From Letharia columbiana (Eukaryota; Ascomycota; Lecanoromycetes; Lecanorales; Parmeliaceae): 64,000 bases of DNA. A program made the position numbers and the translations under genes. The notes beneath the pieces are model-generated. The model worked only from the letters and a program-made list of their open reading frames with translations, had not been told where the DNA came from and did no database searches. Shown here piece after piece: positions 1 through 10,626 of this stretch. Position 1 is the first letter of the stretch. The number at the start of each line of letters is the position of its first letter. The stretch lies in contig NW_023501060.1 of NCBI RefSeq assembly GCF_014066305.1, forward strand, positions 310,001 to 374,000, written 5' to 3'.

Positions 1-635
1 TTACCGAATCACAGAAGAAGGCTATTGCTACGAAGCTCAAATTATGCTTTGATGAGTTACGGCAGCTTCCATCTCCGGGCTACTTTGGAAGCCTTGGCAA
101 GCGTCCATTGCTTGATGATATCTTCTGGACCAGCCAAAAAAAATCCTCTATAAATGGGCCATTCGAAAACGAAGATGCCGTTAATGAAGCTATGGCGCAA
201 AAGTACACATTTGAGGTTTATGGCCGAACAAATTATGTTGCCGATTTCTACCGCCAGGCTCTGCCTCATGTACTTTGTGGACACGCGCCAACACTCACAC
301 ACGCCGACTTTCAGCGCAAAAATATCATTGTTCAAGTTGTCCCTCCAAAAGTCGGCTTGTGGAATGACTGTCAGCACCAACCCAACGGAATTCGGGATGC
401 TCCACCAAGAGATGGCCTTTGGACTGCGAAGCGCCCTGTTGAAGAAGAATTCAAGGTGACTATTATCGACTGGGAGAAGGCAGGCTGGTATCCAAGTTAC
501 TGGGAATATGGGACCGCTCTCTATGCCGTTGGAAGATGGGACGATGATTGGGGATTATTCTTGCGCGACATGTTGAGTCCTTATTATTCCGAAGCCCGCT
601 GGCTCCAGACGCTGCGCTTTGAGTTGTGGTCTTGA
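1..635 (+). CDS. Phosphotransferase (APH/choline-kinase-like) family protein, 5' end outside window
   Basis: The reading frame is open from the first bases of the window, so the N-terminal part of the gene lies to the left. The visible ~210 residues carry the two catalytic landmarks of the aminoglycoside phosphotransferase/kinase-like fold: HADFQRKN (the HxDxxxxN catalytic loop, around position 300) and IIDWEKAGWYPSYWEY (metal-binding IDWE followed by the aromatic stretch typical of fungal members, around position 465). Such fungal proteins are rarely characterised and are not antibiotic-resistance genes by default. About 38 residues separate the two motifs, longer than I expect for the family. 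The extra stretch (337-455) could be a lineage-specific insertion or an unrecognised in-frame intron. The frame ends at TGA 633-635. Confidence 0.8.
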   Translation, partial: TESQKKAIATKLKLCFDELRQLPSPGYFGSLGKRPLLDDIFWTSQKKSSINGPFENEDAVNEAMAQKYTFEVYGRTNYVADFYRQALPHVLCGHAPTLTHADFQRKNIIVQVVPPKVGLWNDCQHQPNGIRDAPPRDGLWTAKRPVEEEFKVTIIDWEKAGWYPSYWEYGTALYAVGRWDDDWGLFLRDMLSPYYSEARWLQTLRFELWS

Positions 636-1625
636 TGCCGGTTTGACCAACTTTCCTCGCCACGTCCAAGACGCTGTCACTCTGTAGCTCGTCTCGAACA
701 AAGTTCATACTGGTAATTACAGGGCTCTAGAAAGCGCTTGCATAAACTCGCAAGCTTTTCTCTTAAGTCTCTCGTCGAAATATCAGCTAAGAGGCTTCAG
801 GGGTTCGATGGTCAGCACACTCCGTCAATCCGCTAATATCATTCCATGAGGGAGCCGGTGAAAAACTTTCCGATAAAGAATACTGGAGGCCAGTAGTGAC
901 AGAAAACCAAGGTGTGATGCAGTAGAGCTCAGGTACAAGAATTCTTTGTCTCAGTGCATATGACCGCTGAAATGGTCATCCCCAACATGAATCCTTGGCC
1001 AGTTTTGAGGTTATTGAGATACTTTGTCTTATAAGAGACGCGTCCAACCATGCTGCAGAAGTTACGTGACGGCTCCCCTCAGTCCGTCGATCTATTTTCT
1101 GGGTCTCACCTCTTACAAAATCTTGAGTTTTTCACTCGGATCAAGATTGATCAAGAACGCAGTGATCGCTGTTTACTTGTGAATCTTGTTCCTCCCTCCT
1201 CCTCAGAACCCCAAGCTCCTGGCCTGCTAACCAGCAACTCATCATACGACGTGCTTTGCTTTGAGGCAAGCTGCTTTCTCAAAGTATCAGCCGGGAAAGC
1301 GAATTCGCGAGCTAATTTCGCCTGCACAGTAGCTAAAGACAGCCCTTTCGGTGGCATCGGTGGGGATTTCCCGGAAACGTCTACGCACGTAAGTCTCTTG
1401 CTCGACTCGGCCGTAGAATAGCGTCGATGATCTGCTCCTTGAAGCTTGAATAAACTTAGATATACGGGGTTATTCCCCACACAAGAACCGCTCGCACGGT
1501 CTGGTACCCTCATAAATGGTGTTGATCGTGGGATTTGGCCTCTTTCTTATCACATGATAGCGGTAATGTCGGACTAAGATAAAGCATGATGAAGAAAGCG
1601 ACCACAATAGAAGCCAAGCTGACCA
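636..1625. other. Intergenic, no supported gene
   Basis: About 1 kb between the phosphotransferase end and the 3' end of the membrane-protein gene. Overlapping short frames on both strands around 1050-1510 show no family motif or plausible splice extension. I see nothing functional beyond presumed 3' regions of both neighbours. Confidence 0.6.
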
Positions 1626-3905
1626 TCACATCACAAGCCAATTCAACAGAATCCACGCCCCGATGCTGGTCCAGCCAAACATCAACACCAGTATTCCCAA
1701 CGCAACACCAGTCTCCACCCTGCCCCCGGCTCCCTTGTATCCAACCGGACTCTGAACAGTTGCCGCATTATTCCCCATTAACCCTCCTGGAAGGGTGACA
1801 TTCGAACTCTCAAACCCCAGAGTGTCTCCTCCAGCTCCCAGAAAGGTCCAGAGTAGAGTAATCGTCAAGCTACAGACGAGCACAGCAACGACAGCGGCGA
1901 GGAATTTGCGCGACGACCAGCCTTCCACAAGCTCTAGTGCGATGCGCTCGTTGTTCACGGGCTCGATGTTGGAGTTTTCGGGGAGGGTAGTTACCCATTC
2001 GGCCCACTCGTGATGTCGCTTGCCCAACTTGGGCTTCTTGAATATTTCCAGCATGCGCGCTTCGGCTAGATGCTCGTCACTGTCTTGATGTCGAAAATGC
2101 ATTGGCTTCCCTTGTTTGGACACGAGTTCGGACGTGGAGCAGTACGCCAGAAGGTTCATGCTCCGCACTGTCCTCGCACTGGCCAGTCGGCGGAGAGAGC
2201 CTCGCATGCTATTATACTCCGAGCGGATGAGCTTGAACAACTTCTCGTCGTCAAAGTCCCGGCGCATTGTGGCTTTGATGGGCGGCTTTTTCTCATCGCC
2301 GTTGTCAACTAGTGCTATTTCTGGAGTTGTTGGGATGACAATCTTCTTGACTTTTGAGATGGAATCGCCGTGGCTGTACAGGACCAGTGTAAGAAGTGAT
2401 TTCGGCGCTTCGTCAGCTGTCGGCATCGTACCATGCTCAGAAGCATTGTATAGTGACGCTCCTCCTCCCTTGAAACCTGGAGGATATGGTGTGCTGACGA
2501 CGTCTTGCCTCAAAAACCTGTGTTCAGGCCTGATGTCTAATTGTAGAGGCAGCGGTGGGAAAGAGACACTTTTCTTTGGCTGCGGTGACGCCGCAGCCGG
2601 ATCATGTTTTGGGCTGACGGGATTCGATCTAAGCACGTCATGTGCAAAAGGGTTCATGGTGCGGAAAATGCCCAATCCCGCTTGATCTTCCTGGTGTTGA
2701 CTCGTTATGTCTTCTTGCTCCTGTTGTGGCATTCCTATGACCCCTTCCCTCTTGCTCGGTGTCCTAATTGGGAAAGCACCATCTCTCGATATTGGCTTCC
2801 TATCGAGTTCCAAACTCTCCCCAATCATTATCATCGCCTTCCCTCTCGACGGCCCTGGATTATTCCGTGCGAGCGGCGCAGTATGTAGCATCTCTTTCAA
2901 TCCGACCTTTTTTCTCGAGCCGTGCTTGACCATCACTGGTGTCCCAACAATTGCTTGCTGAGCATCGTCGATATGCGAATCTTCTTCGTCAGGCTCACCA
3001 TCGCTCGATCCATCGTAGAAGAAGGATCCCGGCGGCTGTACTGCGTCCTTGACCTCTTTCTCCTCGCTAGGGGTTAGGGAGCTTTTATCATACCCGCTTG
3101 GCCTCAGGGATTTCGGCATGCCATGTAAAAAAGGTAGGCGAAATCCACCGACCTCTCGGGGAGAATTCGACTCCTCAGATGTAGGATTTGTGCTCCGAAC
3201 AGGCGGTCTTGTTAGCAGGCTCCGACCAAAGGAGCGCCGGATGGTTGATTCTCTACTCGGAAGTGGCGAGATGCTTGGGTGGCGGTCGCTTTCAGTAGTT
3301 TGTTCAGCTGGACTTGGCAAATCCGTGGATATAGCCTGTCCAACGTTTCTCATCCCAATCCACGTACCCCTTCGGGAGACACTGTCGTCAACTTCTAGTG
3401 TTGAGAAGCGGTGGCTTTCGCCGCTGCTTTGGATGCTGACGTCACTTGGATACGGGTTGTGATGCGGTCGTACGCCCATTGTTGATCCTAACTCTGGCGT
3501 CGAAATTGCAAAACCGGTGCTTGAGGCTACGGCGATGGGCTGACTGATGCTCAAACCAGAGGATTGGCGGAATCCATCGCTTGGGCTTTGCGCAGACCGT
3601 TCCTTTTTGGAACGCTTGGAACGAAGAGATTTTGTTCCGAAGCGATCAAGCTTTTGATGATTTTCTTCTTCTTCCGAGGATGGTTCGTCAAAGCGATCGA
3701 TGGTACGATTGGCATTGTCCTCGTAAATCTCGGTATTGACGCTTCTTGTTGGGCTGGGCGGAGCGGCGACCACTTTAGCAGAATGGGCAGACAACGAGAG
3801 AATCGAAACCGGTCGGTTCTGATCGTCTGTGATGGGAGCTTTCGGGGAGGCAAGGGGCCGGTAGTGTTCGCCAGGGGTGTTGTCCTCTCCCGGCTCCATT
3901 GCCAT
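1626..3905 (-). CDS. Fungal membrane protein with long disordered N-terminus and two C-terminal TM segments
   Basis: A 759-residue protein if translation starts at the ATG at 3905 (MAMEPGED...). The frame stays open another 17 codons upstream but only to a TTG, so the ATG is preferred. A spliced upstream exon is not excluded. Residues 1 to ~480 are Ser/Pro/charged-rich and low complexity, probably disordered and cytosolic. A more ordered segment follows (~500-660). The C-terminus has two hydrophobic helices, one beginning FLAAVVAVLVCSLTITLLW and the second the last ~25 residues ending in NWLVM, separated by a short Gly/Asn loop. The order suggests a C-terminally anchored protein. I do not recognise a named family. 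It lies head-to-tail behind the TFIIIC gene on the same strand. Confidence 0.75.
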   Translation of the reverse strand: MAMEPGEDNTPGEHYRPLASPKAPITDDQNRPVSILSLSAHSAKVVAAPPSPTRSVNTEIYEDNANRTIDRFDEPSSEEEENHQKLDRFGTKSLRSKRSKKERSAQSPSDGFRQSSGLSISQPIAVASSTGFAISTPELGSTMGVRPHHNPYPSDVSIQSSGESHRFSTLEVDDSVSRRGTWIGMRNVGQAISTDLPSPAEQTTESDRHPSISPLPSRESTIRRSFGRSLLTRPPVRSTNPTSEESNSPREVGGFRLPFLHGMPKSLRPSGYDKSSLTPSEEKEVKDAVQPPGSFFYDGSSDGEPDEEDSHIDDAQQAIVGTPVMVKHGSRKKVGLKEMLHTAPLARNNPGPSRGKAMIMIGESLELDRKPISRDGAFPIRTPSKREGVIGMPQQEQEDITSQHQEDQAGLGIFRTMNPFAHDVLRSNPVSPKHDPAAASPQPKKSVSFPPLPLQLDIRPEHRFLRQDVVSTPYPPGFKGGGASLYNASEHGTMPTADEAPKSLLTLVLYSHGDSISKVKKIVIPTTPEIALVDNGDEKKPPIKATMRRDFDDEKLFKLIRSEYNSMRGSLRRLASARTVRSMNLLAYCSTSELVSKQGKPMHFRHQDSDEHLAEARMLEIFKKPKLGKRHHEWAEWVTTLPENSNIEPVNNERIALELVEGWSSRKFLAAVVAVLVCSLTITLLWTFLGAGGDTLGFESSNVTLPGGLMGNNAATVQSPVGYKGAGGRVETGVALGILVLMFGWTSIGAWILLNWLVM

Positions 3906-4419
3906 TGCAGTTGGAGTAACCGGTGCTCTGAAGAGCGCACAGAGGTTGACCAGCAAAGTGAGGATGCATTACAAGATTTGAGGTTGGTCATGACAGCGGA
4001 CAAAGCAATCTTCGGATCCTTGGCTGTTCCTTGTATGTACCCCGGATGCGTCTGCACGTAGCCGAGTCCGGCCATGTCGTCAGCGTCGCAGACTTGTGGG
4101 CGCAAGCTTCAATGGAGTAGTTATAATGGCATGAAGAGATTACTCGATGAACAAAGACAGCAGCGCCGTGAAAGTCAGGTACTGCGTTGCTCTGGTGGAA
4201 ATGAGTTTGACGCTTTGGGTAAGTCAAAATTGGAACAAACAAAAGTGAGACAAACAAACACCTAAGCGTGGAATGCTGATCGGAAGGCTACCCCTGAAAT
4301 GTCCCACACTAAAAGTTCTGGAGGTTGCATTTGACCATTTCCTATATGAGAAAGCCGTCATGACGGCATGTCGGCTGCGCTGCATTTGAAATGGGATTTG
4401 AGATCCCTACAATCACTAC
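3906..4419. other. Intergenic/5' region of membrane-protein gene
   Basis: About 0.5 kb between the ATG of the membrane-protein gene and the stop codon of the TFIIIC gene, both on the minus strand. It should hold the promoter and 5' UTR of the former and the 3' UTR of the latter. No clear element seen. Confidence 0.5.
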
Positions 4420-6337
4420 TCAACCGCAGAATTTGCCACCGCAGTAAGGGCAAGTATCGAACTTGTCAAAAAGCACAGAGGCGAGAGACTGCTTGACATT
4501 TCCACTATTTTCTTGCGCAGCGCCGATGTATCCGGCATTGCTGTCGCTAAGGTTGATATGACTCAGCCGTTGGGATGATTCCATATGTATTTCAGGATGA
4601 GACCGTTCATCGAAGAATTCACGTTTGCAGTTGATACAACGCTTGGTAATTTCTGGCTCAAGCAGCGGTAGAAGTGTAAGAGCGCACCTTGCTGCATGTC
4701 TTGTAAGGTATATTTAAGTAAAAGAGGAGGGGAACAAGCCTACCAAAATGATGTTTTTGTAGGCAATATGCCTTTGTGAAGCTATCGAAGGGTATGGTCC
4801 GTTGGCCATCTGGACAGAAGGGGCAGAGATCAAGGAGGGCTTTCTCTGGAGCGCGTGAGCTTGACTCGGCTTCTCCTCTCTCTTTGGTCATCTGCCTGAT
4901 AATATTTTTGAGCTCCTGGTCAGGGAGCTGATGTGCATTCTCCATGGCCAAGAGAGCGCGGCGTTCTGCCAGTAGAACGATGGTCGCACGGGATTCAATT
5001 AGATCCAAGACATCCACTGCGGCTTGAAGTCGCTGAAGTCGTTTGTCGTCGCTTAATAGCAAACTACCACAAAGTGCAGTGTACACAATTCTGAGATCGA
5101 TGTTATTCAAAGCTAGAGGTCTCTGCAGAATTTGGTCAAAATTTGTGTCCAGGACGGATTGTTGCGTCTTTACTACGTCTACTGCGGTAAGGCTTTGCCA
5201 AGCAAACACGCTCTTTGCGTTGCCGTTATCGTTGCCGGCGTCGAATAGAATTGTAGAAGTTCCTTCGAACGGCGCGGTATACTCGACCATCTTTGCTGGA
5301 TGAAGAGTAATGCAAGCCGCAACCAGATTATTGAATGAAGCCAAACCCCATGTCCTCACCATTACATGGCTACCGATATTATTGTCTAGCCCAAATTTCT
5401 CCTTTTCTGTTGCCATTCGAGCTTTGATGAGAGGTGTGACTATAGCTTGCGAGAACGTTTTGGCACCTCCGGTACGAGCTTCGCTTAGGCTCACAGTGAG
5501 AGATTCATGGTCCGTAACGTCATCAGGTCGTACGCGAGAATGAGGGTCCTGGTAGACAGATACGCTTGCATGGTGAAGGATCCCAGAAGTGCGGTACACG
5601 ACAGGGATATCGCCATCCCACGTGCCAAATTCAATGCGGTCAATGAAGTGATTCGTGTTCATGGCAAAGCTGAACAGAGATGGCCGCTCATTCGATGAAT
5701 TGGACATTGGAGTATTGTGGCGGTGGAGTACTTCAACGGTCCATGCGTGGGACTGTCCTGTGAAAGGGCTTGAGACCATGAGGATGTAGAGGCCGTTGCT
5801 GTCGTCTGCGATAGCAATAAGAGGTATTCCCCACTTGTTCTGTGAAAGAGGTGTCCGGCGGTCAACGTGCTGAGGATTCGTCGGAGCCCATGCCATGCTG
5901 CGGATCCTTTGCTGGAGACGATTCCCCGAGAAAAGAGCTTTATTGATGACCGAAACCCTCTTCCAGCTGTCTAGATCAGTAGGATTGGAGTCAGAGGCCC
6001 AGAAGGATAAGATCAAGTTCGAAGTCAGGACTGCAAGGACGGAGCGTCTGTGTTTTGCTAGACCGGGAGGCGACCATGCGAGAGCGGTGACGGTGGCTCT
6101 GGCTTGCTCCTCGCCAATGGACATATCTTTGAAGCTGGCCTGCTCTTGCCAAGGCCATTCTTTACTGGTGAAGTTGCTGACAGTGATGCGCAAATGTGTC
6201 CAAGGTTCGGAACTCCCATTTTGGGGAATGAGAAGGTAAACTTCCTCGCCGGCGGCAACTGCGAGCTCACCATCTGGAGACCAGGCTAGGCAGTCTTGCG
6301 ATGAAGGCCGCACGGGGATGTGGGCTAGGGGAAGCAT
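4420..6337 (-). CDS. TFIIIC subunit with N-terminal WD-like domain and C-terminal zinc finger (Tfc8/GTF3C4-like)
   Basis: Two exons, 6337-4744 and 4691-4420, joined over a 52-bp intron (4692-4743; GTAGGC donor, GCAG acceptor), give 621 residues. Without splicing the protein would stop early at 4658; splicing restores a cysteine-rich tail. The N-terminus (DCLAWSPDGELAVAAGEEVYLL) is the beta-propeller start of the TFIIIC 90-kDa subunit family. The C-terminus has LCPFC, HHFARCALTLLPLL, RCINC and CPYCGGKFCG, the paired zinc sites of the zf-TFIIIC domain. Known role of the family: part of the TFIIIC complex that binds A/B boxes of tRNA genes and recruits TFIIIB for RNA polymerase III. The assignment rests on these motifs; the exact yeast orthologue is inferred. 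Confidence 0.85.
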
Positions 6338-7284
6338 GGTGGTAAATTCTCTAGAGTACTAGGTTTCAGAGGCATGTGAGCTTTGACTTTAAGTAAAGGA
6401 ACTGCATAGTTGGAGAACAGTTTTGGCTCCCTTTACGAGCTATGACCCTCGTAGGCCGCTGTTTGATGGGCGCTGTACCCTCAAGTGTTGAGTCCTCCCT
6501 GGACCCGTGTCATAGAATGATTCAAGTTTTCCAGCTTGCTGGAACTCAAGATGATGTGAATCCCACGAATTCTTCGGCCTCTACGAACATATTTGGCAGG
6601 CTATCCGGTTACCAAGTCGTCAATTCGTCAAAACCTTCTTTCCTTGAGATTACAGAGCGTGCACATAGCACCTCCTCAAGCTTTGACGATCACTCAGAAG
6701 TTTTGTTGCAGCTCACCTCGCTTGATCAAAGTAACCAATGGACAGCGAGATTCCAGTTCCGGTTGTCATTGAAGCGCCGCTGCAAGCACTGGAGCTTTTT
6801 CGGGATTTCCGTGTCTCATTCAAAGCTAGCTCCGCCACGTCGCTTACGGCGCGAATATTGCCAAGTAACCGCGCCAGTCCCTGAGCTTCTTCAATGAGTT
6901 CTTCTAACACCAAATGGTGACTATGCATTTACCCGTGCCGTCCTGTCATGCGTGCCGCAAGGGAACTCAATGTCTAGCCTGTGGCAGATGCATGAACAAT
7001 CTGCGCTAGCATCTAAGATTCGTCTAGCAATTGCTACTAGTCTTGCCCTGCGTCTTGCAGTACTTCTCGCGCCATTAGAGTGAGAGATACATGATTCTAG
7101 CTATCCATGTTTGCGCCTGAGACCTGCTGATTCGGGCGCTCCGTGCCGTTGGCGATGTGAAGGGGTTCTCGAAAGCGATATGGGCGCGCTGTGCCCCCAA
7201 GAATGGACCTTCAGGTTTAGGTCAAAAGACGTACTATTATCGGAAGCAGAAACCCTCTGTACTTACCACAGAGATATCTACGAT
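6338..7284. other. Intergenic, no supported gene
   Basis: Contains the upstream region of the TFIIIC gene (minus) and of the secreted-protein gene (plus). A 151-codon open frame at 6442-6897 has no recognisable domain, no conserved-looking composition and overlaps frames on the other strand. I regard it as chance. Confidence 0.5.
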
Positions 7285-8000
7285 ATGTGCGCTGCCATGA
7301 TTACGAGATTGGCTACAGTTGCATCTCTGACAGCTCTAGTCCTGGCCTCTCCGATCCCAGACAACAGCGACATCAGTGGGTGCGTCAATTCATGGGACTC
7401 ATGGGGGATCGCCTGCCCCAATCTTGGTCATCACCTCTTTTGCGACAATCTGCCAGGAGTCCGCGCTGGGTCGTGAGTCAACCCACCCTCCCATCATTGC
7501 CAATTCAATCCTTCCCTCAAATGCATTGAAAGGCTAACCTTCCGTCAATCAGGGGAGCCTCCCAAACCCGTATGAAGCGTCGAAAACAATTTGAACCTCT
7601 CAATAAATCTCCTCACATTCTCCAGACACGCAAGAATGACGACGGTACAACCTATTGTCAAGCTCAGACCAATACCTTTGTCGTCGTCATATCCTTTAAC
7701 GCCGCTAACGCTGCGGTCTCATCCTTCCTCAGCGCCTGCCTCAACGCCGTCCAAACGATCATCAACAACGGCAATACCGGCCTGATACCAAATGAAGGGT
7801 GGTATGGGCCCTTAGGCCGCAATGGGGTCAGCATGACCGTTTGGAGTGAAAATGACTACCAGACCACGTATGGGGTACTGCATTCGACGATACAGGCGTT
7901 GATTGGTTGGATGTCGAGCAATGACAATACGTTTGGGACTGGGAGTTTTACGGTCTGGGATGGGGACCATCAGGTTGGGCACGGAAGTATCAATGGCTAG
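7285..8000 (+). CDS. Small secreted protein of unknown function
   Basis: Two exons, 7285-7472 and 7553-8000, separated by an 80-bp intron (GTGAGT...TCAG), encode 211 residues. The N-terminus (start 7285, or 7297 four codons on) is a classic signal peptide: charged MITR, then hydrophobic LATVASLTALVLA, with cleavage expected near SP-IPD. The mature part has cysteines in SGCVNSW, GIACPN, LFCDN, TYCQA and SACLN. It ends in a Gly/Asp-rich segment (WDGDHQVGHGSING) reminiscent of several uncharacterised fungal small secreted proteins. A second short intron (GTATGA...CCAG, 7568-7624) is possible, but removing it breaks the frame. I do not know the family. Size, secretion and cysteines make it effector-like only in form. 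Confidence 0.65.
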
Positions 8001-10305
8001 GAAGGGGGCTGTGACTCGAGTAGTCTCGCCCTACGGCTTGGTCAAAGTGACGAACAATCACATTGGTTGCAGGCCAGCTGTGAATGCCTAGGTGAAGACG
8101 CCAAAATTAATGGTAGTAAGAAGTATCTGGATCAGCCAGCAACACGTGGTATGCCATGATTCGTTGGAGCTATGAATGCCGGGCATCGCTCAGCACCCTG
8201 CCATGCTCTTTGGTGAGCTAAGCATAAAACCATGAATCGCTCCAGTACGTATAGAGAGCTACCACGTCGGCTGGGTATATAGCATCCACGAAACCGCCCT
8301 TGTTCAGCGCCAAATTCATGCCTGTAGCCCGTGGCCAACTCCGAATAGCCAGGCCCAGATAAGTTAGAGGCCGCTTAACAGATGCGGTTCCGCTTTTAAG
8401 GAAAATTCTTAGCAAGACAGAAGCTTGCCGCATGGCTCTTTCCGACAGATCTTTCGCCCGTCCTTCAGACGACAATGGCAGAGTCACGGTACGCAGGTAC
8501 TGGCTAGCGGCTGCATTTGCATAATTAATTTAATGATCTGTTCAAGTCGTTGATGCAAAGCTCTGCGCCACAAGATCTCAGCCTTGAACTAAAAAGGTTT
8601 GGCAAATTTGCAACGGCGCTCCGTTGCCATGTGGCGGTGTTCCGAGCGGTTATCCCAATATTCTCATCGCGACTGGATAGCGTGGCCCAAGTGACCCCTG
8701 CTCAGCACCAACATCACCACTACAATCTAGGGCGAATACAGCTCACCCCACGAACTCGTTTGCAGCTTCGAGCAATTTCTCACCAAAGTGCTGTAATGTC
8801 AACGGCTTTCCGCCTTGACCTCTGCTTGAGCAATCGATGAGATGAAGGTACACCTGACTTGGACGCCGTTGAGTGCGATAATTCAGCGCCACGAAGACGA
8901 AACCGCGACTAGCTCCGTTGAAGGATCATTAATGTGTGATGATTCCATGAGCCGCTCAGCTGATGTGTCCCAAATCCGCAGGGGGGGCTCTTATAGGGTA
9001 TTAATACCTACTTATAGAGCCCTATCTTTTGTGTTACCGCGATGACTGAACGACCCTGTGATTCTGACCTTGGTCCTGCAAAGCCTGCAGAACACATTTA
9101 TGGTGGGAAGAAACATCTTGACGAGACAGATTTCCTGGCTGTGATTGTTGTCCTATTACGCCTCGTTGCTGCAATTGTCTCCATTTCTCCACAGCTTATC
9201 GTCGTATGGAGATTCGGGCTGAAGAGGCAAGTGAGTCATAACCGTCCTCCTTGAGTACCTCTGGAGGTTCGAAATCTGCTTGCACAAATGCAAGATCCCC
9301 CAGCTCCAGATCTTGGCTTCCTCTGAAGCATAACGAATCTATACCTGAGCGACATTGCACCAAAGGTTTTTCTACTGTCTGATGCTCGCTTCGGCCATGC
9401 ATATATACAAAACTACGATAACCCTGCGAGACTCTGTCGTCCTTCCCCATACCGCTTGACTTTAAAGGGTCATTTTCTTAGCAACGACCGCTCTGCCCAC
9501 GGGACTGAGATCAACATATACCATCTTAATCCGAAAGAATATAAATCTTCAAGCAGCACCGCCTACAAAGGGTTATAGAGGGGTCACACAACTCTACCTT
9601 AAAAGATACAAAAGGACAATACGGTCTGGCCGCACCGGGACGAGTGGCGAACATTAGGAGCTACAATGGTGTTACTCCACCGATCAACGCTACTCTGCCT
9701 TTCCTGGAAGCTTCTATGAATGACCGTATTCCTCCACATCTTCCATCTTGCCATAGGCTTATGGCTTAAACATGCTGCTTCTTCTTGAAAAGTCCACAGC
9801 TTTCCTGTAAGCACGACCATTTCTGTCTCCGTGTAACCGTAGTCGACCCAAGCGGCATCCCCTGTGGACACCGTAAGGCCTGAAGTACTTTGCAAGGATA
9901 GCAGCCTCGAAAAGAAGTGCTGACATCTCAACTCTTCGTCAGCGATGCACCGATGGCCCGACTACGTCTCGTCTATTCAGACGAATCGGGTCCTCTGGAA
10001 GTTGAAGATGTGCTTGGTGGTGGGGGGGATGATGAGACTTTGTCGCACAGGTTGAGGTATAGGGGGCGGAGGATGGGGGATTGGGTTAGGGGGGTTGGAG
10101 GTGTGTTTGGGAGGGGTGGGGATCAGTATGAGATGTGTTCACTTGATAGGGGAGCATGTGCGTACTGTTTTCGTTTCATACGTTCTAAGGGTAGACTTTG
10201 AATGACTCGATGTAGCTTATGTATATATCGCTCTCTATAACCTACTCCTCTCGTTTATGCCTCCAGTAGATCTGTATTCTCGAGAGCTCTTCGTTTTGGA
10301 ATATG
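8001..10305. other. 2.3-kb gene-poor stretch
   Basis: No frame here shows a family motif, signal peptide or convincing splice chain. Frames of about 90-110 codons at 8218-8487 (minus), 9599-9931 (minus, only a TTG start) and 9917-10201 (plus) look like noise. A G-rich low-complexity tract lies at 10016-10125. I see nothing else to annotate. Confidence 0.5.
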
Positions 10306-10314
10306 AAAAAAAAA
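10306..10314 (-). terminator. RNA polymerase III terminator of tRNA-His
   Basis: A run of nine T on the minus strand begins 9 nt after the discriminator base of tRNA-His. Runs of four or more T terminate Pol III. Confidence 0.8.
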
Positions 10315-10323
10315 GGGGGAGAA

Positions 10324-10394
10324 TGCTGGCGCTCGGAATCGAACCGAGATCAATCCCGCCACAAGGGAGTATTCTGCCATTAAAATACGCCAGC
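10324..10394 (-). tRNA. tRNA-His (GTG)
   Basis: Reading the minus strand, a perfect 7-bp acceptor stem (GCTGGCG/CGCCAGC), a short D arm (TTTT-AATGGC-AGAA), an anticodon loop TTGTGGC giving GTG = His with T33, a 4-nt variable loop, and a perfect T arm CTCGG-TTCGATT-CCGAG (B box GGTTCGATTCC) fold into a complete cloverleaf of 71 nt including the discriminator A at 10324. There is no intron. The first base pair of the anticodon stem is mismatched. CCA is not encoded, as expected for a nuclear gene, and a T9 terminator follows. Confidence 0.9.
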
Positions 10395-10410
10395 TTGTCT
10401 TGAATTTGTG

Positions 10411-10447
10411 GATACTCACACCGTCCTAACCGTTAGACTATGCGAGC
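10411..10447 (-). pseudogene. tRNA 5'-half-like fragment upstream of tRNA-His
   Basis: On the minus strand GCTCGCA-TA-GTCT-AACGGTTA-GGAC forms a plausible acceptor 5' strand plus a complete D arm with an A-box-like sequence (TAGTCTAACGG), as in eukaryotic tRNA-Glu/Asp-type genes. The match stops after about 37 nt. No T arm or acceptor 3' strand follows; the tRNA-His begins 16 nt later. It looks like the 5' half of a tRNA gene fused ahead of tRNA-His. Confidence 0.45.
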
Positions 10448-10626
10448 TCGTTTGAATGATAATATGGCGCTTAGACTGATCCATATCGTGAATGTTGAGT
10501 CATAACTGAAGGCTTGGCGCATGCGGGAAAGGAAATGAGTCACCAAGAGGATCACAGACAATCTGCGAATTCATCTCGACCGCTGTTTCGACTCAGCAGT
10601 GAAGGTCGAGGGCCTTTATTAATTGG

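Noticed and set aside
8925..8936. GAAGGATCATTA resembles the 3' end of 18S rRNA at the ITS1 boundary
   Set aside because: Only about 12 bases match and neither flank continues as 18S or ITS; chance match.
9917..10201. Gly/Arg-rich frame
   Set aside because: Created by a G-rich low-complexity tract; no start context or motif.
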